DNA of 64,000 bases. Origin: Granulicella aggregans. GTDB taxonomy: Bacteria; Acidobacteriota; Terriglobia; Terriglobales; Acidobacteriaceae. Position 1 is the first letter of the stretch. Every line of letters starts with the position of its first letter. A model generated the notes under the pieces. That model had not been told where the DNA came from. It did no database searches and saw only the letters and a program-made list of their open reading frames with translations. The stretch lies in assembly GCF_025685565.1 (NCBI RefSeq), contig NZ_JAGSYE010000002.1, positions 682,001 to 746,000 on the forward strand, written 5' to 3'. Both the position numbers and the translations under genes were made by a program. Shown here piece after piece: positions 54,703 through 63,428 of this stretch.

Positions 54703-55293
54703 CTTCGCGCTAGCCGGCGGCACAATTCCATTCATCCGCAGATACTCGCAAAGCTGCCCATAATGGTCGAAGCCATGCGCGATCACGCCGCCCGCCAGGC
54801 TGGCGCGCGTGCCGGTACCGCGAACACTCTCAAACGCATTTGCCGGCGTCAGAGTCCCAATCGCCTTATGCGCAAACGCGAAAGAGGCCTCCAGCGCCGC
54901 CACGATCTTCTCCTTACCCTTCAGGGTCTCGAGCGCCTTCGTATCGACGTCTGGCTTGGTTCCGCTGAGCGCGCTGCCGTAGTAATAGTTGGCCTCGGCA
55001 ATATGCAGCACCATCGCGCCAAACGTCCGCACGCCGTCGTACTGGGTCTTTTCTGCTGGCACAAAGATCGCCGCGCTCGGGGCGAAGTCGTACTTCTCCG
55101 CGGGCATCGCATTCACTACGCCCATCAACTGCTTCTCGAAGCTGCTCAGCCCATCACCGAAGCTCTTTGACGGCTCAATAATCGTCCCAGCAGCCACCTT
55201 TGGTGCGGACGCCATCTGAGCATTCATCGCCATCACTGAACCGCTACAAGCCAATACCGCAACCATCATCTTCAACGCAATCCGCTGCTTCAT
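54700..55293 (-). CDS. Exported DinB-superfamily protein
   Basis: A 197-residue DinB four-helix-bundle protein with a signal peptide ([27 protein letters not shown]). ATG 55293 has AGGAGATAGTG upstream. The fold shows [44 protein letters not shown] (with the metal-type His) and the C-terminal [26 protein letters not shown], whose His residues complete the usual three-His metal site. DinB proteins include thiol transferases and mycothiol-linked enzymes; an exported form is less common and its substrate unknown. Confidence 0.85.
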   Translation of the reverse strand: MKQRIALKMMVAVLACSGSVMAMNAQMASAPKVAAGTIIEPSKSFGDGLSSFEKQLMGVVNAMPAEKYDFAPSAAIFVPAEKTQYDGVRTFGAMVLHIAEANYYYGSALSGTKPDVDTKALETLKGKEKIVAALEASFAFAHKAIGTLTPANAFESVRGTGTRASLAGGVIAHGFDHYGQLCEYLRMNGIVPPASAK

Positions 55294-55412
55294 CACTATC
55301 TCCTGGCGCATCTGAGAAACGAGACCAGCCTACCAGATACTTCCCTTCACACTTGTCATCCTTCTCGCTCGAGCAACTGAATCCAATGCGCCCCGCGGCG
55401 TATCCTAAGTAC

Positions 55413-56612
55413 ATGCGCCGGATCTACATGGACGCGAACGCCACCACGCCTCTGCTCCCCGAGGTCTTCGAGGCGATGCGCCCGTTCTGGATCGAGCACT
55501 TTGGCAATGCCAGCTCGATCCATCAACAGGGCCAACACGCCCGCGCAGCCGTCGACCACGCCCGCGACTCGGTTGCTCGCCTCCTTCACTGCCGCGCGTC
55601 GGAGGTCGTCTTCACCTCTGGTGGCACTGAGAGTGACAACCTCGCCCTCTTTGGGGTCATGCAGCCTTACCTGATCTCCCAAGAACCCGCTCACCTCATT
55701 ACGACATCGATCGAGCACCACGCCGTTCTCCACGCCGCCGAGGCACTTCGCGATCGCGGCATCGAGGTGACCTTCCTCGAATGCACCCCGCAGGGTCTGA
55801 TTACGCCTGAAGCGCTTCGCGCCGCGTTGCGGCCACACACGAAGCTTGTCAGCATCATGCTCGCGAACAACGAGACCGGCGTGATCCAGCCCATCGCGGA
55901 GCTAGCCGCCATCGCGCATGCGCACGGCGCGCTCTTCCATACTGATGCCGTCCAGGCGGCTGGCAAGATCCCTCTTGATCTGTCGAAGACCGGGCAGTTG
56001 AAGGACGTCGATCTCCTCTCCATCTCGGGCCACAAGATGTACGCGCCACAAGGCACCGGCATCCTCTTCACGCGGCGGAACGTTCGCCTCTCGCCCATGT
56101 TCTTCGGCGGCACGCACGAGCGCCAGCGCCGGCCCGGCACGGAAAATGTCGCTGGCATCGTAGCGCTCGGCAAAGCCGCAGAACTGGCTCAATTCTGGAT
56201 GGCTGATGGCGGACCCGATCGTCTCGCGGAGCTGCGAGACCGCCTCGAGCGGGGCATCCTGTCGGCCATCGAAGAGTGCGGGGTCAACGGCGATGGTCTT
56301 CCTCGGGTCGCGAACACCTCGAACCTCTACTTCGACCATGTCGAAGCTGAAGCCCTGGTCATTGCGCTGGACCTGAAGGGATTGTCAGTCAGCGGAGGCT
56401 CCGCCTGCCAGTCCGGCGCGACCGAGCCCTCTCACGTCCTCACCGCCATGGGCCTCACGTCGGCCCGCGCCCGTGCCAGCGTTCGATTTTCCCTAAGCCG
56501 CCTCACCACGGCCGAAGAAGTCGACTACGCACTGGAGATTATCCCCGCCGCCGTAGACCGGCTGCGCAGCTTGTCGCCAACCTGGAAGAAACGTGTAGCG
56601 GCAGTTGCCTAA
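55413..56612 (+). CDS. Cysteine desulfurase, NifS/IscS family
   Basis: PLP enzyme releasing sulfur from cysteine for Fe-S clusters and tRNA thiolation. ATG 55413 (MRRIYMDANATTPLLPEVFEAM) is chosen over the frame opening at 55200. The 399 residues include the PLP lysine in SISGHKMYAPQGTGILF (about 204-220), the GTENVAGIVALGKA loop and the active-site cysteine loop GGSACQSGATEPSHVLTAMG (about 329-348). The tight loop is of the NifS/IscS type with a short sulfur-delivery loop. No iscU or iscA is adjacent; mnmA at 63429 is a possible client. Confidence 0.93.
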   Translation: MRRIYMDANATTPLLPEVFEAMRPFWIEHFGNASSIHQQGQHARAAVDHARDSVARLLHCRASEVVFTSGGTESDNLALFGVMQPYLISQEPAHLITTSIEHHAVLHAAEALRDRGIEVTFLECTPQGLITPEALRAALRPHTKLVSIMLANNETGVIQPIAELAAIAHAHGALFHTDAVQAAGKIPLDLSKTGQLKDVDLLSISGHKMYAPQGTGILFTRRNVRLSPMFFGGTHERQRRPGTENVAGIVALGKAAELAQFWMADGGPDRLAELRDRLERGILSAIEECGVNGDGLPRVANTSNLYFDHVEAEALVIALDLKGLSVSGGSACQSGATEPSHVLTAMGLTSARARASVRFSLSRLTTAEEVDYALEIIPAAVDRLRSLSPTWKKRVAAVA

Positions 56613-57388
56613 GTCTGTCTCCAGAACGAAAGATGAACCCGGGCGACCAGCGCGGATATCTTTCCCTCATCGATCCAATCAGGAAGCGCACTCGTAGCGG
56701 CGGCAACTTCAGCGTCGCCCCTCGCCTGTTCCGCCTCGGCAAGAAAGCGATCCAGCGTCCAACTCCCGCCTCGAAGATCGATCAATAATTCTCTCTCCGG
56801 ACGGGGCAGAGTGATTGTTCCCTCCCGCATCAACTCGGTGCATTCAAATAGCAGCCGCAGAGTGTGCATCGCCGCCTTCGTGTCATAGCCGAACGCGCCT
56901 TCATACTCTGGCCGGGTACCCTTGGCTCCCTTTCCCTTTTCTCCCGTAATTCGCTTGAGCTGGTTCTCCGCGAACCCAAGAAACTGCACGGCAGATCGCT
57001 TCGAAAGAAAAAGCTCCTTCTGATCCTGGATCAGCGACCATACCGGCGCACTCGCGGCTGTCGCATCCGCGAATAGAAAATGGAGTGCAGTTGCATTTCC
57101 CTTGGCCGCCATCGCCGCCCACTTGCTCAACGAATAGAGCGTCAAGTCAACATCGTCCGGTCCGTTCCGTCGATCGTCGCTCGCGGTCGACCAGACAAAA
57201 TGCTCCTGCGGATTTAAGCCCAGTACATCTTCGGGCGCTCCGATGAACACACCATAGAGGTCGAGATCGTCGGTCGCGCCAACCTTGGCACCATGCAACT
57301 CCGACCCACCCACGAAGAGGTGAACAACAGAAGTTACAGGAGAGAATCCCGAGCGCTCAACCTGCGAAAGATGAGGAGAGAACAGCAT
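56609..57388 (-). CDS. Nucleotidyltransferase of the RNA-repair (YcgL/RlaP) type
   Basis: A 259-residue DNA-polymerase-beta-fold nucleotidyltransferase (COG3541-like). The active site is GGSELHGAKVGATDDLDLYGVFIG (about 27-50), with the GGS start and the Asp-x-Asp pair binding metal. Conserved family segments DVDLTLYSLSKWAAMAAKGNATALHFLFA and GYDTKAAMHTLRLLFECTELMREGTITLPRPERELLIDLR follow. Relatives are linked to RNA-repair operons with RtcB-type ligases; none is seen here. It starts 7 bases after the KimA-like gene, sharing its operon, with GAGG inside the end of that gene. Confidence 0.82.
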   Translation of the reverse strand: MLFSPHLSQVERSGFSPVTSVVHLFVGGSELHGAKVGATDDLDLYGVFIGAPEDVLGLNPQEHFVWSTASDDRRNGPDDVDLTLYSLSKWAAMAAKGNATALHFLFADATAASAPVWSLIQDQKELFLSKRSAVQFLGFAENQLKRITGEKGKGAKGTRPEYEGAFGYDTKAAMHTLRLLFECTELMREGTITLPRPERELLIDLRGGSWTLDRFLAEAEQARGDAEVAAATSALPDWIDEGKISALVARVHLSFWRQT

Positions 57389-57395
57389 CCGGTCC

Positions 57396-59279
57396 TCACA
57401 GATACCAGGGGATGTTCACCACGACGACCCGCTGCTTCGCCTTCAGCAGCAGCAGCAGCTTCAGCAACTGCACTCTCTGCCCGTGCAGCGCGTTCTCCCA
57501 CCAGTGCCGAACCACGAGTTCGGGCAGCAGCACAGCGATCTTGCGATCCGGATTGTCCTGTTCGAGCTTCAGGATGTACTCCATCAGCGGCGCAATGATG
57601 AACCTATAGGACGAAGCAATCCGCACCAACTCCGGCTCCTGCATATTGTGTGCCTTCAAGGGACCAAGCACCATCTCGTCCCAGCAGTCCGCAAGTTCGT
57701 CGGGATCGTCTTCGGAGTGCACATGCACCACCTTGATCTCCTTCGACAGCAGCAGCGCAAAGCGGAGCGCCTTCTCCGTAATCCGGTCCCAGTGCGCCAT
57801 CGGAATGACGACGATGGGCTGAGTCAGGTTCTCCAGGTTGATGGGCGAACGGTCGATCATCTCGGCGTGGACACGGGTGTAGTGCTTCTTCACGCTGTAC
57901 ATGATGAGGATCAGCGTCGGTACCAGCAGTGCCGTCACCCAGGCTCCGGCCATGAACTTCGACGCCAGCACGACCAGCGTGGTCAGTCCCGTCGCCAATG
58001 CCCCGAGGCCGTTGACGAACATATGCCAGATTCGGCCGCCCTTGTGTTCGCCATGCTGGTTCTTCCAGTGGATGACCATGCCGGCCTGCGAGAGCGTAAA
58101 CGCAAGAAACGCTCCAATCGCATACAGCGGGATCAGCCTGTCGGTTACACCGTCGAAGAGGATCAGGATGACCGCCGTAAAGCCCGTCAACGCATAGATG
58201 CCGTGCGAGAACAGCAGCCGCCGACCGCGCAGGATGAAGACATGGGGCAGATAGTCGTGAATCGCAATTGCCCGGGTCAGCCGCGGAAAGTCTGCGAAGG
58301 CGGTATTCGCGCTCAGCGCCAGTGCGAGGAAGACGCTGCCCATCGTGGAGTAGTAGAACCATCCCCGTCCGAAGACCGCCGCTACCAGCAGGCTGAGCAG
58401 GCTCTGAAACTGCGGATCGGTCGGCTCCATCGCCATGATGCCGTACATCTTCGCCAGCCACGCCGTACCGAACAGCAGCACGATCAGAATCATGATGATG
58501 ACGGTCAGCGTGATCTGGGCCTTCTTGGCTCGCGGCTCGCCGAACGCCATCACGCCGTTCGACACAGCCTCGACGCCCGTCATCGCCGCGCAGCCGCTGG
58601 AGAAGGCCTTCATCAGCAGCCAGATCATTGCCAGCCCGACGATATGGCCGACAGCAGCCGTGGGTGGAGGCAATGCCCCCTTCGCCACTGGATGGAAGTC
58701 GCTTGTGACTGTCTTGAAGACACCCACGCCAATCGTTATCAGCAGCGTCGAGATGAACAGCAGGGTCGGCAACATAAACGCCGTGCCTGTATCCTTCACG
58801 CCGCGCATGTTCACCAGCGCCAGGACCGCGAGAATGAACAGGCAGAGCAGCAGCGTATGCGGGGCGAGCGCGGGAATTGCCGAAGTCACCGCGGTCACAC
58901 CGGCAGAGATACCCACCGCAGCCGTCAGGATGTAGTCGATCATCAGCGCCGCTGCGGCAAGCAGCCCGGCTTTCTCGCCCAGGTTCTCGCTCGCTACCGT
59001 ATAGCTGCCGCCGCCGTTCGGGTACGCCGCAATCGTCTGCCGGTAGCTGAAGAAGACGATCACCAGCAAGGTCAGGATGGCCGAGATGATCGGAACAATG
59101 AAATGTACACCCGCAAGCCCAAGCGGAATCAGCAGCGCCATCGCCGCTTCGGGACCGTATGCCGCGCTGGTCAGGGCATCTAGACCAAAGATTGGGATGC
59201 CGGCCGCGACGCCAATGTGTTCACCGCGCTCTTCGCTTGTTGCCAGGGGTTTGCCAAAAACTACGTCACTAATTGCCAT
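57396..59279 (-). CDS. APC-superfamily transporter, KimA/YdaO-like potassium importer
   Basis: A 627-residue membrane protein: twelve membrane segments in residues 30-450 (APC fold; FGLDALTSAAYGPEAAMALL near the start, YPNGGGSYTVASENLGEKAG, FSSGCAAMTGVEAVSNGVMAF) and a C-terminal cytoplasmic domain (about 480-627; PIVVIPMAHWDRITEKALRFALLLSKEIKVVHVHSEDD). This build matches KimA, the potassium/proton symporter of Bacillus, whose activity is controlled by cyclic di-AMP. Substrate is inferred from the fold, not shown. The leader is structured (59322-59382). Confidence 0.85.
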   Translation of the reverse strand: MAISDVVFGKPLATSEERGEHIGVAAGIPIFGLDALTSAAYGPEAAMALLIPLGLAGVHFIVPIISAILTLLVIVFFSYRQTIAAYPNGGGSYTVASENLGEKAGLLAAAALMIDYILTAAVGISAGVTAVTSAIPALAPHTLLLCLFILAVLALVNMRGVKDTGTAFMLPTLLFISTLLITIGVGVFKTVTSDFHPVAKGALPPPTAAVGHIVGLAMIWLLMKAFSSGCAAMTGVEAVSNGVMAFGEPRAKKAQITLTVIIMILIVLLFGTAWLAKMYGIMAMEPTDPQFQSLLSLLVAAVFGRGWFYYSTMGSVFLALALSANTAFADFPRLTRAIAIHDYLPHVFILRGRRLLFSHGIYALTGFTAVILILFDGVTDRLIPLYAIGAFLAFTLSQAGMVIHWKNQHGEHKGGRIWHMFVNGLGALATGLTTLVVLASKFMAGAWVTALLVPTLILIMYSVKKHYTRVHAEMIDRSPINLENLTQPIVVIPMAHWDRITEKALRFALLLSKEIKVVHVHSEDDPDELADCWDEMVLGPLKAHNMQEPELVRIASSYRFIIAPLMEYILKLEQDNPDRKIAVLLPELVVRHWWENALHGQRVQLLKLLLLLKAKQRVVVVNIPWYL

Positions 59280-59321
59280 ATCGATTGTTATGGTATCCGG
59301 TCTGTCAACGATCTCAACCCG

Positions 59322-59382
59322 CCAGCCGCCGGAAACTTACGCAATCTTTACGACTTCTTTCATCCGGCGATATCTCGGCTGG
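59322..59382 (-). promoter_or_regulatory. Structured leader before the KimA-like gene
   Basis: On the minus strand CCAGC (59382-59378) and, after an 8-base bulge, CGCCGGA (59369-59363) pair with TCCGGCG (59333-59327) and GCTGG (59326-59322), closing a 29-base loop. A 12-bp stem of this kind in a 150-base shared divergent region may regulate either gene. No known riboswitch consensus is matched. Confidence 0.45.
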
Positions 59383-59432
59383 GGTAGACGTTCACCGCGA
59401 CACCTTCCCCCAACGCAGGTAATAATTGAAAT

Positions 59433-59978
59433 ATGGCAAATCTCTATGACATCCCAGTCAACCGGATCACCGGCGAAGGCACCTCGCTCGCCGAATATCG
59501 TGGCAAGGCACTCCTGATCGTCAATACCGCCTCGAAGTGCGGCCTCACCCCGCAATACGACGCCTTGGAAAAGCTGTACGCCCGCTACAAAGCCGACGGC
59601 CTCGAGATTCTCGGCTTCCCCGCCAACGACTTCGGAGCCCAGGAACCCGGCTCCAATGAAGAGATCGCCACCTTCTGCAAAGGTAGCTTCGGTGTCTCTT
59701 TCCCCATGTTCCAGAAGATCGTCGTCACGGGCCCCGAAACCCATCCCCTCTACCAGGACCTGATCGCGGAGAGACCCGAAGCGGCGGCGAAGGAGCCAGG
59801 GGCCTTCCGCACAAAGCTGGCAAACTACGCTCCGCCAAACCCCGCTCCCGGCATCCTCTGGAACTTCGAGAAGTTTGTCATCGACCGCCACGGCCGCGTC
59901 GTCGAACGCTTCTCGCCGGAGACTCTGCCGGATGATCCGATGGTGCTGGCCGCCATCGAGACGGCGCTGAAGAGCTAA
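59433..59978 (+). CDS. Glutathione peroxidase family protein
   Basis: A 181-residue thiol peroxidase of the GPx/BtuE family. The catalytic Cys36 lies in NTASKCGLTPQYDALEKLY, followed by FPANDFGAQEPGSNEEIATFCKGSFGVSFPMFQKI (Gln and resolving-Cys region) and the Trp-Asn motif WNFEKFVIDRHGRVVERFSP. Bacterial members usually use thioredoxin. It diverges from the KimA-like gene with about 150 bases between starts. Confidence 0.93.
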   Translation: MANLYDIPVNRITGEGTSLAEYRGKALLIVNTASKCGLTPQYDALEKLYARYKADGLEILGFPANDFGAQEPGSNEEIATFCKGSFGVSFPMFQKIVVTGPETHPLYQDLIAERPEAAAKEPGAFRTKLANYAPPNPAPGILWNFEKFVIDRHGRVVERFSPETLPDDPMVLAAIETALKS

Positions 59979-60026
59979 CTCTCCACCGATGTCAATTGGT
60001 CGAGTCCTATAGAAGCAGTCCCCTCT

Positions 60027-60072
60027 CGATGCCCATTCATCGCGTTCTTGCATTGGCGATGAATGGGCATCG
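60027..60072. repeat. Perfect 17-bp palindromic hairpin
   Basis: CGATGCCCATTCATCGC (60027-60043) and GCGATGAATGGGCATCG (60056-60072), 12-base loop. The stem resembles that of the hairpin at 3266-3298 (CCCATTCATCGCG), while the loop is longer. It lies 48 bases after the glutathione peroxidase gene. Confidence 0.8.
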
Positions 60073-60195
60073 TTTGAGACAGCAACCGACCTCTCATCAA
60101 AGGCGGTGATTTGCGTTGCGTCTTCCCGTCCTCCGATTCGTCCTACAATCAAGCGCAAAATCCAAGTATCGCCCGAGAGGATCTACTCTACCCTG

Positions 60196-62070
60196 ATGCA
60201 CGCCATCTTTAAGACCTCCGCATTACTGCTCGCCGCAGCCACCGCAACCTCCGCCCAGACCGCTCCCATTCGCATTACCGCCGATCTCTCAGAAGCACCT
60301 CGCAAGGTCTACCACGCCGAGATCGACATCCCGGTCAAGCCGGGCCCCATCACGCTTACCACCCCAAAGTGGATTCCCGGCACGCACCGTCCCACACCGC
60401 TGGTCGACTCCATCACCGGCGTCGTCTTCACGGCTTCCGGTCAGACCCTGACCTGGCGCCGCGACGATGTGAACATGTACGAGTACCATGTAACCGTGCC
60501 GAAGGGTGTCACCAGCTTGCACGCCCACCTCGACCTCATCAACCCCGGCCGCCAGACCACGCACCTCGCCTCCCTCGAGTGGGATGGCCTGCTCCTCTAC
60601 CCCGCTGGCATCCCAGTCGCGAAGATCGCAGTCGAGCCCACCGTCATCGTTCCCAGGGGCTGGGGCGTCGGCACGGCCCTTACGCCCACAAGCCAGACGG
60701 ACGACATGATCCATCACTTCGCCGTCACCACCGTCGAGCAGCTAGAAGACTCCCCCGTAGACACCGGCCTCTACTATCGCCAGTATGCCCTTGCTCCCGA
60801 AATCTCCCCGAAGCACTTCCTCGATGTAGTCGCCGACGAGCCCGACGACGTCAACATCCGCCCCTCCACAATCGCGGAAATCAACAACCTCATTCGCGAA
60901 GCCGACGCGATGTATAAGTCCCACCACTACAACGAGTACCACCTGCTGCTCACGCTCAGCGATGCCACTGGCGGCATGGGCCTTGAGCACGGGCAGTCCT
61001 CCGACAACGGCATCAACGAAAAAGGCTTCTCTTCCGACGAGCAGCAACTCGGGAACTCCGATCTGCTCGCGCACGAGTTCACCCACTCCTGGAACGGCAA
61101 GTACCGCCGCCCCGCGCGCCTCTATCAGCCTGACTTCGCCACCGCCCAGCAGGGTGATCTTCTCTGGGTCTACGAGGGCATGACGCAGTACCTCGGCAAC
61201 GTCCTCGCTGCCCGTTCCGGCCTCAAGAGCCAGCAGCAGTATCGCGAGATGCTCGCGCTCTCCGCCGCCAACCTCGACTACAAGTCCGGTCGCCAGTGGC
61301 GCTCCACCGAAGACACCGCAATCGCCTCCAGCATCCTGCGCGGCGGCACCGCAAGCTGGTCCAACTGGAAGCGCGGGCAGGACTACTACCAGGAGGGCGA
61401 GCTCCTCTGGCTCGATGCAGACACGCTCATCCGCAAGCTCACTGACAACAAAAAATCCCTCAACGACTTTGAGGCGATCTTCCTCGCCAAGGGCGGTAAC
61501 ACCGGCCCGCTCATCGTCCCCTACGAGCGCCCCGAACTCATCGCCGACCTCAACCAGGTCGTCGCCTACGACTGGGCCACTTTCCTTCACGAGCGCATCG
61601 ACAACATCAACCCCCACGCCGACCTCGCCGGCATCGAGCGGGGCGGCTATAAGCTCGTCTATAGCGACAAACCTTCCGACGCCCAGAAGACCATGGCCGC
61701 CGCACGCAGCAGGCGCGCCAGTGGAGTGAATGCCTGGTACTCACTCGGCATCACCGCCTCCGAGGACGGCACCCTCACCGATGTCCGCTGGGGCGGCCCC
61801 GCCGACCAGGCCAAGCTTGCACCCGGCCAGAAGATCTACGCCATCGATGGTCGCACTTTCTCAGCGGACAACCTCAAGGCAGCTTTGAAGAGAGCCAAAG
61901 GCATCAGCGAACCTATCCACCTCATCCTCGAACAGGACGGTTTCGTCACCCTGGCTGACATCAACTACCACGAAGGCGAACGCTACCCAACCATGATCCG
62001 CGTGGAAGGCACTCCCGCCTATCTCGACGACATCACCAAACCGCTCACCACGCCACCCGCAGCAAAATAA
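60196..62070 (+). CDS. Exported M61-family (glycyl aminopeptidase-type) metallopeptidase with PDZ domain
   Basis: A 624-residue exported peptidase. ATG 60196 begins a signal peptide (MHAIFKTSALLLAAATATSAQ); the frame opening at 60106 is not supported. Domains: N-terminal beta-sandwich to about 190, the M61 peptidase domain with zinc motif HEFTH (293-297) followed by SWNGKYRRPARL, the third ligand in LLWVYEGMTQYLG (Glu about 327), and a C-terminal PDZ (about 515-600; SLGITASEDGTLTDVRWGGPADQAKLAPGQKIYAIDGR). M61 enzymes remove N-terminal Gly/Ala residues. Length matches the family. Confidence 0.94.
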   Translation: MHAIFKTSALLLAAATATSAQTAPIRITADLSEAPRKVYHAEIDIPVKPGPITLTTPKWIPGTHRPTPLVDSITGVVFTASGQTLTWRRDDVNMYEYHVTVPKGVTSLHAHLDLINPGRQTTHLASLEWDGLLLYPAGIPVAKIAVEPTVIVPRGWGVGTALTPTSQTDDMIHHFAVTTVEQLEDSPVDTGLYYRQYALAPEISPKHFLDVVADEPDDVNIRPSTIAEINNLIREADAMYKSHHYNEYHLLLTLSDATGGMGLEHGQSSDNGINEKGFSSDEQQLGNSDLLAHEFTHSWNGKYRRPARLYQPDFATAQQGDLLWVYEGMTQYLGNVLAARSGLKSQQQYREMLALSAANLDYKSGRQWRSTEDTAIASSILRGGTASWSNWKRGQDYYQEGELLWLDADTLIRKLTDNKKSLNDFEAIFLAKGGNTGPLIVPYERPELIADLNQVVAYDWATFLHERIDNINPHADLAGIERGGYKLVYSDKPSDAQKTMAAARSRRASGVNAWYSLGITASEDGTLTDVRWGGPADQAKLAPGQKIYAIDGRTFSADNLKAALKRAKGISEPIHLILEQDGFVTLADINYHEGERYPTMIRVEGTPAYLDDITKPLTTPPAAK

Positions 62071-62101
62071 ACGCGTCAACGTAATCCTTACCTATCCTTA
62101 C

Positions 62102-62172
62102 CCTTGTCGTCCTTCGCATGGTCGAAATACAGTTTCATCGTATTTCGACCATGCGGAGGATCTGCTTTTCTA
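62102..62172 (+). repeat. Hairpin repeat (same family as 24901)
   Basis: CCTTGTCGTCCTT, then a 16-bp perfect stem CGCATGGTCGAAATAC (62115-62130) / GTATTTCGACCATGCG (62140-62155) with loop A-GTTTCAT-C, then GAGGATCTGCTTTTCT. Ends and flanking A/C of the loop agree with the copy at 24901-24970 while the stem sequence differs throughout. Confidence 0.85.
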
Positions 62173-62191
62173 GCCATCCACCGATGCTCGC

Positions 62192-62743
62192 TTATCTCTT
62201 TGCGAACCATAGCCTGAAGTGAGTCAATCGCCACCAGCGCCACTTAAGTCTCTGTAACGCAACGAAAAACGGGCCGCCCTCATACAACAGCCTCCCAGGA
62301 TTCTCCCTCTGCGCCTCATGCGAAAACCGCCGCATCAAGCGCAACGTGTAACCCGCCCTCTTCAGCCGTCGAATCGAACCATCCTTCGTTCGCAGCGCCC
62401 CTCGCACCAGATGATCGCTCCCAATCGTCCAGCGGTTATCGCGCTCAGCTTCTTCTATCGCATAGGCCAGCGCCAGCTTTCCCGCGCTTGATAGCGGGAT
62501 ATCTCGATCAGGCGCCGCTATGCCGGTCGCGCCTGGAAACTGTAGCAGCCTACGAATTCTCTCTGCATCGTCGTGCAGCTTCTGGAATGGGCATCCTGGT
62601 TGATGCGCATCGCAAGTCGCCCCCAAAATCAGGTCGCTGGGCCCTATCTCGCTCGCCCCACGAAGACTGGCTTGATGGCGAGCATGGAACACCAAGCGTC
62701 TGGCTCTTTCCGAATAGCGTTCAAACACGATGCTCTTCTCCAC
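62192..62743 (-). CDS. Stand-alone Clp N-terminal-domain protein
   Basis: A 183-residue protein whose first ~145 residues follow the ClpA/ClpC N-domain: RYSERARRLVFHARHQASLRGASEIGPSDLILGAT and the second repeat IPLSSAGKLALAYAIEEAERDNRWTIGSDHLVRGALRTKDG. No AAA+ module follows. The C-terminus is basic and aromatic (FVALQRLKWRWWRLTHFRLWFAKR), perhaps for membrane or partner binding. ClpS-type adaptor contact or substrate recognition is the natural guess. The preceding gap holds the repeat at 62102. Confidence 0.8.
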   Translation of the reverse strand: MEKSIVFERYSERARRLVFHARHQASLRGASEIGPSDLILGATCDAHQPGCPFQKLHDDAERIRRLLQFPGATGIAAPDRDIPLSSAGKLALAYAIEEAERDNRWTIGSDHLVRGALRTKDGSIRRLKRAGYTLRLMRRFSHEAQRENPGRLLYEGGPFFVALQRLKWRWWRLTHFRLWFAKR

Positions 62744-62773
62744 CTCGAAGAATGCCTGCCCTTCGAGCTTGAT

Positions 62774-63379
62774 CTATCTCCGTCCCCAAACCCGTTCCAT
62801 CACTAGCTCAAACCCCGCCACGCCCCCAGTCCCCTGAACAGACGAAGGGTCTTCCAACACCTCTGCCTCCTGTCCCGGTCGATACACCGTCACCCGCCGC
62901 GTCTTCGGCTCAATCAGCCACGCTAACTCAGACCCGTTCGCGATCCACTCGTCCACCATCTTTTTCTTCACGTCCTTAATCCGGTCGCTCAGCGAAGGAA
63001 GCTCGATCACAAACTCGGGACACAGCGGCGCATAGCCCTCCTGTTCGGCCTCCGTTAGCGCAGTCCATTTACGTTCGCTGACCCACGACGCGTCGGGAGA
63101 ACGAACGGCACCGCTCGGCAGTTTGAATCCCGTGCTTGAATCGAATGCCAGTCCACGCTCGTCCTCGTTCGCCCAAACCAAGAGAGCTCCGAAGATCCGG
63201 CCATTGATCAATCCAGTCTTGCTACCCGCCGGCGTCATGATGAGTATCTCCCCACTCGGTTCCCGCTCCATGCGAAAGGGATCGTTCTCTCCGCTGAACC
63301 GCATAAACTCCAAGTCGCTCATCGGAGTCTCGGGCCTCAGGCGAATCGGCAGCTCCAGCGATGACAGATCCAGGTTCAT
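62774..63379 (-). CDS. Uma2-family (DUF820) nuclease-fold protein
   Basis: A 201-residue Uma2 protein of the PD-(D/E)XK restriction-endonuclease-like fold. ATG 63379 (MNLDLSSLELPIRLRPETPMSDLEFMRFSGEND) is chosen over the frame opening at 63586, which overlaps the divergent mnmA. Family motifs: RMEREPSGEILIMTPAGSKTGLINGRIFGALLVWANEDERGLAFDSSTGFKLPSGAVRSPDASWVSERKW (catalytic-type Asp in PDASW) and CPEFVIELPSLSDRIKDVKKKMVDEWIANGSELAWLIEP. These proteins occur in many copies in some bacteria; their role is unknown. Confidence 0.9.
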   Translation of the reverse strand: MNLDLSSLELPIRLRPETPMSDLEFMRFSGENDPFRMEREPSGEILIMTPAGSKTGLINGRIFGALLVWANEDERGLAFDSSTGFKLPSGAVRSPDASWVSERKWTALTEAEQEGYAPLCPEFVIELPSLSDRIKDVKKKMVDEWIANGSELAWLIEPKTRRVTVYRPGQEAEVLEDPSSVQGTGGVAGFELVMERVWGRR

Positions 63380-63428
63380 GCCCGTAGTGTACCCCGGCCA
63401 ACTCACGAACCCGCTATCATGAAAAGAG

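Noticed and set aside
57483-59183. 566-codon plus-strand open frame opposite the transporter gene
   Set aside because: Composition (His/Gln/Arg-rich, no fold) is that of an antisense shadow; the minus strand has twelve membrane segments and family motifs.
59280-59432. Cyclic di-AMP (ydaO) riboswitch before the KimA-like gene
   Set aside because: The region is only about 150 bases and lacks the conserved ydaO core; only a simple bulged stem was found.
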